Of a DNA stretch of 64,000 bases, positions 59,332 to 64,000 are shown one piece after another (within the stretch, counting starts at the first letter, position 1; each line of letters begins with the position of its first letter). This stretch comes from Mucilaginibacter inviolabilis (GTDB taxonomy: Bacteria > Bacteroidota > Bacteroidia > Sphingobacteriales > Sphingobacteriaceae), in assembly GCF_011089895.1 (NCBI RefSeq), contig NZ_JAANAT010000003.1, forward strand, positions 496,001 through 560,000. The letters are read 5' to 3'. The position numbers and the translations under genes are program-made. The notes under the pieces were generated by a model, which did not search any database, was not told where the DNA came from, and worked only from the letters and a program-made list of their open reading frames with translations.

Positions 59332-61716
59332 ATGTTAAAAAATTATTTCAAAACTACAGTAAGGTATCTGTTGGCTAATATGGCATTCAGTATTATTAAT
59401 ATTGTAGGTCTTGCAACAGGTATTTGTGTTTGTTTTTTTGCTTTGCTATATGTGCAATTTGAGCTTAGCCGGGATAGTTATAATAAACAGGCCGATCATA
59501 TTTATCGTCTGGTAACGGATGTTAAGACCCCTGTGGGTATTAATTATGAAAGCGCATCGGCACCCATGGGGCCGGCTATGGCGACCGCCTATCCCGAAGT
59601 AAAAGCCGTTACACGGATATTTATGGATGATATGATCATCCAAAGTAATCCCAATAATGCCATTAAAGAAGAGGTGGCGTATGCCGATGCTTCCGTATTT
59701 TCCATTTTTACATGGCCCCTATTACGTGGTGATTTACGGCATTTGTTTGATGCACCTTATAATGTGGTATTATCAGAGTCGGCTGCAAAAAAATATTTTG
59801 GCAATGCAGATCCAATTGGTAAAATATTAGTAATAAACGGGCAGCAAAATGCAGCGGTAACAGGCATAATGAAAGATATACCTTACAATTCACACCTTAG
59901 GGTTGATATGCTTTTTTCTATATCGTCGCTGGTTAATGCTGATTGGGATCATAATTGGAAGCGTTTTGGCTTTTATACTTATTTACTTTTACAGCCAGGT
60001 GCTGATGCCGCGAAATTAAGTGCTAAACTGCCTGCTTTTGTAAAGGCCAATATGGATCAAAGCCATATAAAATATAAGTTATCAATTGAACCATTAAAAA
60101 AAGTATATCTGTACGGTTATCCGAGGGGGCACCGTACTGGTAGTTCAGAAAGCGGCAGTATCAATAACATATATGTTTTTTCGATCGTAGCAGCATTTGT
60201 GCTTTTTATCGCTTGTTTTAATTTTATCAATCTTACTACAGCTTTCTCCCTAAAAAGAGCCAGGGAAGTAGGTGTACGCAAAGTGCTTGGTGCATCAAAA
60301 AAACAATTGGTATTACAGTTTTTTATGGATGCAGTTTTTCTTTGTTTAATTGCCTTTTTTATTGCATTGCTATTAGCGGTCTTTTTATTACCTCTGTTTA
60401 ACCAGCTTTCAGGCACAATTATAAGTGCGGATGTATTTGAGCATTTAAGTTATATTAGTTATTTGTTGCTGATAGCTGTAATGGTTGGTTTATTATCCGG
60501 CATTTATCCCGCTTTGTTTTTATCTGGATTTAAGCCTGTGAATAGTCTTAAGAAACAGCTTATGCCGGGAACTAATAGTTTGCTGTTTCGTAAATCATTA
60601 GTGGTTGCGCAGTTTACCATTTCAATTGTACTTATTGTTGCCACTTTGGTAGTTTACACCCAGCTTGATTTTATGCAAAATCAAACGTTAGGATTTAAAA
60701 AAGAGCATAAACTAGTAATTGATTATCAGTTTGACAGGCGCATTAACGAGCATGCTACTGCTGTAAAACAACAGCTTTTAAATATAACCGGAATAAAGGG
60801 GGCTTGTTTATCATCAAGCATACCGGGTACCCCCAATAATAGCTATAGCGTGTTTTTAGATGATAGTCACAACGTGCAACAGGAAATAACGGCGGATTCT
60901 TATTATACCGACAATGACTTTTTAAAGCAGTATGGCATAAGGGTTGTTGCCGGACGTAGTTTTGCAGCGCAATATGATACTGAGCGAGACAACGCTTTAC
61001 TAATTAACGAAGCCATGGTGGAAATGCTGGGCTATAAAAATGCGGATGAAGCAATTGGTAAGCGATTTAGACAGTTTTCCGGGGAAGGTACAGTTGTTGG
61101 TGTGGTAAAAAACTTTCATGTCCATTCTTCACAAGAAGTGATAAAACCTTTGTTTATAAGGCCGGCAAGTGGCTTTTTTACTTGCCTTACTTTAGATGTT
61201 AATTCTGATCATATACAACAAACCATTAATCTGGTTGAAGCGCAGTGGAAAAAAATAGCCCCGGGCCTTCCTTTTGTTTACTTTTTTGCTGATGAAGCTT
61301 ACAACAAACAGTTTGTGGCTCAATTACGTTTTGGCCGGTTATTCATTTGTTTTTCGGCATTGGCCATATTAATATCTTGTTTGGGGTTAATTGGTCTTTC
61401 GGCCTTTAGCGCAGCGCAGCGTAAAAAGGAAATCGGGGTACGGAAAGTTTTAGGGGCCTCTGTCATGAGTATCGCCGCCTTATTATCCAAAGAATTTGTA
61501 AAGCTTGTTTTATTGGCGTTTATTATTGCTTCGCCACTGGCTTGGTGGGCCATGCACAATTGGTTACAGGAGTTTGCTTATCGTATCCAAATATCATGGT
61601 GGTTATTTATGTGCTCAGGTGCGACAGCATTGCTGATTGCCTTATTCGCTGTAAGTTTTCAAACTATCAAGGCTGCGATAGTAAATCCTGTAAAAAGTTT
61701 AAAAACAGATCAATAA
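59332..61716 (+). CDS. MacB/FtsX-type ABC permease, array member 6 (divergent type)
   Basis: A 794-residue permease that keeps the layout but is clearly different in sequence from the start (YFKTTVRYLLANMAFSIINI). Its contact loops are KRAREVGVRKVLGASKKQLV and QRKKEIGVRKVLGA, and it ends NPVKSLKTDQ. Its base composition is more AT-rich than members 1-5. It stops 5 bases before the esterase gene, so the two are almost certainly one transcript. Confidence 0.9.
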   Translation: MLKNYFKTTVRYLLANMAFSIINIVGLATGICVCFFALLYVQFELSRDSYNKQADHIYRLVTDVKTPVGINYESASAPMGPAMATAYPEVKAVTRIFMDDMIIQSNPNNAIKEEVAYADASVFSIFTWPLLRGDLRHLFDAPYNVVLSESAAKKYFGNADPIGKILVINGQQNAAVTGIMKDIPYNSHLRVDMLFSISSLVNADWDHNWKRFGFYTYLLLQPGADAAKLSAKLPAFVKANMDQSHIKYKLSIEPLKKVYLYGYPRGHRTGSSESGSINNIYVFSIVAAFVLFIACFNFINLTTAFSLKRAREVGVRKVLGASKKQLVLQFFMDAVFLCLIAFFIALLLAVFLLPLFNQLSGTIISADVFEHLSYISYLLLIAVMVGLLSGIYPALFLSGFKPVNSLKKQLMPGTNSLLFRKSLVVAQFTISIVLIVATLVVYTQLDFMQNQTLGFKKEHKLVIDYQFDRRINEHATAVKQQLLNITGIKGACLSSSIPGTPNNSYSVFLDDSHNVQQEITADSYYTDNDFLKQYGIRVVAGRSFAAQYDTERDNALLINEAMVEMLGYKNADEAIGKRFRQFSGEGTVVGVVKNFHVHSSQEVIKPLFIRPASGFFTCLTLDVNSDHIQQTINLVEAQWKKIAPGLPFVYFFADEAYNKQFVAQLRFGRLFICFSALAILISCLGLIGLSAFSAAQRKKEIGVRKVLGASVMSIAALLSKEFVKLVLLAFIIASPLAWWAMHNWLQEFAYRIQISWWLFMCSGATALLIALFAVSFQTIKAAIVNPVKSLKTDQ

Positions 61717-61721
61717 CTCAG

Positions 61722-63260
61722 ATGAAAAGCAAATTTTACCTTTTTTTAATGCTGCCAATAATAGTAATCAGCAGCCTGGTTAACTCTGCCAAAGCACAGG
61801 ACACCGTTATCACGAAGGTGTATCATGGCAAGCTCGATTCTGTAAACTCCGATATATTAAAGCAAAAGCGGCTAATACAGGTTTTTACTCCACCAGGTTA
61901 TAAACCTGGGAGTACCGATAAATATGATGTGTTGTATGTACTTGATGGGGGTAACTGGAATGCCGGGCTGGTAATGGATCTGGAGCGCCTTTTACAGGGC
62001 GAAGCGTATATGCCCACAACCATAGTTGTGAGTGTTTTAAATATCGACAGGAATAAAGATCTTACGCCTACACACGTCAATGAAAATAGTACATCAGGCG
62101 GGGCAGATCAATTCCTGGGTTTTTTAAAAAAGGAATTGATTCCCTACATAGATAAAACATACCCATCTAACGGCAATAATATATTATGGGGGCATTCATT
62201 TGGTGGCTTATTTGTAATGTATGCACTATTAAATGAGCCCAAAGCTTTTAATTCATACATCGCAGTCGACCCTAGCTTTTGGTGGGATAAACAGTACTTA
62301 CCCAAAATAGCTGGCAATAAACTACCTGCTTTAGCTGATGTAAAAGCCTCTTTATTTATAGGGGGACGAGCCGGCAACGATGGTAAAGGCATGAAGATTG
62401 ATACCATGGAGGCTATTCTGAAAAAAATGGCACCCGCTGGTTTAGACTGGAGAGTTTCAATGTACCCTGATGAGACACATGGTTCGGTGCGGCTAAAAAC
62501 TACTTATGACGGTTTGAAATTTATTTATTCAGGGTATGGTACCAAAGGTCCTACCATTCATCCAACCAACGGGATTCTCCTAAAGAACAAGCCGATTAAA
62601 ATGTGGTTTTTCGGCGATTCATCAAAAGTAAGATATACTACCGACGGAACGGAACCCACCCTGGCGTCTGCGGCAATAAAAAAAGAGTTTACTTTATCCG
62701 CACCAGGAAAACTGATCGCGAAACGATTTTCGAACAATGGGATGTATGATATCTCCAGCGTTGGTGAATTTAAAGAAGGGAACTATTTGCCCGCGCTTTC
62801 AAAGGTAAAAAACATAATACCCGGAGGCTTTAATTATACTTATTATGAAGGTAAATGGGATAAAGTGCCCGATTTTAGTAAATTAAAACCTGTTAAAACA
62901 GGGCTTACGGATACAGCCTTTAGATTTAGTAAACTCCCCAGCAAAAATAATTTTGCACTGCTTATTGATGGTTGGATACAAATAAAAGAAGAGGGCTATT
63001 ATCTTTTTGGGCTGGCTTCTGATGATGGTTCAAAACTATATATCAACAACAGGTTATTGATTGATCATGATGGCTTGCACGATAATAATAGTGCCAAATC
63101 ATATATACTACCCTTACAAAAGGGCTTTTATCCCATCAGGGTGGAGTACTTTCAGAAAGACGGGGACTATGACTTGCAACTACTATACCTCACACCGGGT
63201 ATTTCTGATATTAAAAAGATAGTCCCGATACCTTTTGAGTTGCAATACCATCATCAGTAG
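61722..63260 (+). CDS. Exported esterase with CHB_HEX_C-like and PA14 domains
   Basis: The start is ATG 61722, 5 bases after permease 6; a longer frame reaching back to 61542 lies inside that permease gene and is not real. The 512-residue protein has a signal peptide (about 1-25). An esterase-D/enterochelin-esterase-like domain follows, with nucleophile Ser159 (WGHSFGG) and His253 (DETHGS). Next is a chitobiase-C-terminal-like segment (VRYTTDGTEPTLASAAI), and last a PA14 domain (about 375-500; EGYYLFGLASDDGSKLYINN). The two C-terminal modules usually bind sugars, suggesting an esterase acting on glycan-linked or siderophore-like esters. The cargo link to the permeases is inferred. Confidence 0.85.
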   Translation: MKSKFYLFLMLPIIVISSLVNSAKAQDTVITKVYHGKLDSVNSDILKQKRLIQVFTPPGYKPGSTDKYDVLYVLDGGNWNAGLVMDLERLLQGEAYMPTTIVVSVLNIDRNKDLTPTHVNENSTSGGADQFLGFLKKELIPYIDKTYPSNGNNILWGHSFGGLFVMYALLNEPKAFNSYIAVDPSFWWDKQYLPKIAGNKLPALADVKASLFIGGRAGNDGKGMKIDTMEAILKKMAPAGLDWRVSMYPDETHGSVRLKTTYDGLKFIYSGYGTKGPTIHPTNGILLKNKPIKMWFFGDSSKVRYTTDGTEPTLASAAIKKEFTLSAPGKLIAKRFSNNGMYDISSVGEFKEGNYLPALSKVKNIIPGGFNYTYYEGKWDKVPDFSKLKPVKTGLTDTAFRFSKLPSKNNFALLIDGWIQIKEEGYYLFGLASDDGSKLYINNRLLIDHDGLHDNNSAKSYILPLQKGFYPIRVEYFQKDGDYDLQLLYLTPGISDIKKIVPIPFELQYHHQ

Positions 63261-63267
63261 AAATAAA

Positions 63268-63306
63268 AAAAGCTGAAAGGATAATTAAACTCCTTTCAGC
63301 TTTTTG
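63268..63306. terminator. Bidirectional terminator after the esterase gene
   Basis: AAAAAGCTGAAAGGA (63268-63282) pairs with TCCTTTCAGCTTTTT (63292-63306) around a 9-base loop; it also suits the convergent bacilliredoxin gene. Confidence 0.9.
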
Positions 63307-63325
63307 CTTTAAGCCTTCTGCTTAA

Positions 63326-63736
63326 TTAGCAATATTCTTCAAACGCGCCAATCAGGTTGTCGGCAATCATTTGTGCCGGGCGACCTTCAATTTGATGGCG
63401 CTCGATGATATGTACCAGTTTGCCATCTTTAAACAAAGCCATAGCTGGTGATGATGGTGGATATGGCAGCATATAGTTACGGGCAGCATCAACAGCTTCT
63501 TTTTCCATACCTGCAAAAACGGTTACCAGTTTATCGGGATGTTTTTCGTTAGCGGCGGCAATTCTGGCAGCAGGGCGTGCGTTAGCTGCGGCACAGCCAC
63601 AAACCGAATTTACCATTACAAATACAGTGCCTTCGCTTTCAATAGCATGCTTTACAGCATCGGCATCCTTAAGCTCCTCAAAGCCAACTCTTGTCAAATC
63701 TTCCCGCATTGGGGCAACTAAATATTCCGGATACAT
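63326..63736 (-). CDS. BrxA/BrxB-family bacilliredoxin-like protein
   Basis: A 136-residue thioredoxin-fold protein with the CGC active site (NSVCGCAAANARPA, Cys46 and Cys48) and the family ending HQIEGRPAQMIADNLIGAFE. In Bacillus these proteins remove bacillithiol from oxidised protein thiols; Bacteroidota of this type are reported to use bacillithiol, so the same role is plausible. It is a single gene with a clear terminator on its 3' side. Confidence 0.92.
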   Translation of the reverse strand: MYPEYLVAPMREDLTRVGFEELKDADAVKHAIESEGTVFVMVNSVCGCAAANARPAARIAAANEKHPDKLVTVFAGMEKEAVDAARNYMLPYPPSSPAMALFKDGKLVHIIERHQIEGRPAQMIADNLIGAFEEYC

Positions 63737-63940
63737 AATGTTTTTTGTTTACACTAAAATTTACTTCAAACAAAAATAATAAATGATTGGCAGCTTGTAT
63801 GTAAAAAACACAATAATAACACTTTGCTGACGATGGCCCCACACCCAAACCCAGGCTATTAATTGCTTATTAGTTATAGTTTTCTTGAAAACCGGGGTTG
63901 ATTTATAAATAGTAATAAGTATATTGCGTACCCCTAAGTA

Positions 63941-64000
63941 ATGAATTGGATGAACAAAAAACCTTCTGAAATTAGTACGGTTGTTATCATTAGCAAGAAC
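63941..64000 (+). CDS. Probable family 2 glycosyltransferase, N-terminal fragment (cut by window edge)
   Basis: ATG 63941 opens a frame that runs to the window end (20 codons: MNWMNKKPSEISTVVIISKN). The STVVIISKN segment matches the first strand and loop of GT2 glycosyltransferases, where the nucleotide-sugar is bound. Too little is visible for certainty. The 204-base spacer before it shows no other feature. Confidence 0.5.
   Translation, partial: MNWMNKKPSEISTVVIISKN

Noticed and set aside
61542..61721. Upstream extension of the esterase frame into permease 6
   Set aside because: The extension lies out of frame inside the permease gene and removes the signal peptide from the N-terminus; ATG 61722 is the natural start.

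Overview
The window looks like a chromosomal segment of a Bacteroidota bacterium of the Sphingobacteriaceae type (Mucilaginibacter or Pedobacter-like). This is inferred from gene content and signals: a Bat (aerotolerance) operon, BlaR1-type peptidase with TonB C-terminal domains, detached SusC-like plug motifs, DUF3127, DUF4197, an array of large MacB/FtsX permeases, and promoters with a TAnnTTTG -7 box preceded by TTG about 18-19 bases upstream. No tRNA, rRNA, CRISPR array, prophage or transposase gene was seen.

Layout. 1-3.7 kb: 3' end of batB, then batC, batD and batE. 3.8-7.9 kb: PfkB kinase, a secreted unknown, an EthD-like protein, and a metal-responsive looking pair (HMA-DoxX membrane protein and HMA-AraC regulator). 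8-12 kb: a surface VWA protein divergent from an ECF sigma factor and its overlapping membrane anti-sigma-like gene. 12-19.2 kb: a long leftward run with DUF4197, PiT phosphate transporter, PhoU-like DUF47, a PhoR-like kinase, and a type III polyketide synthase cluster (methyltransferase, flavoprotein, PKS, YceI). The UbiA prenyltransferase is divergent at 19.4 kb. 20-26 kb: porin, HD hydrolase, XRE regulator, THUMP RNA methyltransferase, DUF3127. 26-29 kb: two-component system. 29-37.4 kb: M28 peptidase, MBL/beta-CASP nuclease, BlaI/BlaR1 pair, a 45-residue basic protein, SPW protein, Omp85 barrel. 38.5-43.6 kb: rplM-rpsI-rpsB, tsf, nagA, pyrH. 43.7-46.8 kb: lipocalin and M1 aminopeptidase. 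47-61.7 kb: six consecutive FtsX-type permeases with no ATPase, ending in a closely coupled esterase/PA14 gene. 63.3 kb: bacilliredoxin and, at the right edge, the start of a probable glycosyltransferase.

The most interesting parts are the six-permease array and its terminal esterase; the type III PKS-UbiA cluster with what looks like a symmetric ECF-type divergent promoter; a roughly 270-bp intergenic element present twice in inverted orientation (about 6.15-6.42 kb and 37.53-37.81 kb), each copy with a -7-like box abutting a CAGCCCGG hairpin; a probable non-canonical ATA start for nagA; and repeated use of TonB-receptor-like pieces (EVVVTGYG motif, TonB_C, plug-like tail) outside receptors. 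Many spacers hold palindromic intergenic repeats. All functional calls rest on motif recognition by eye; no database search was run.
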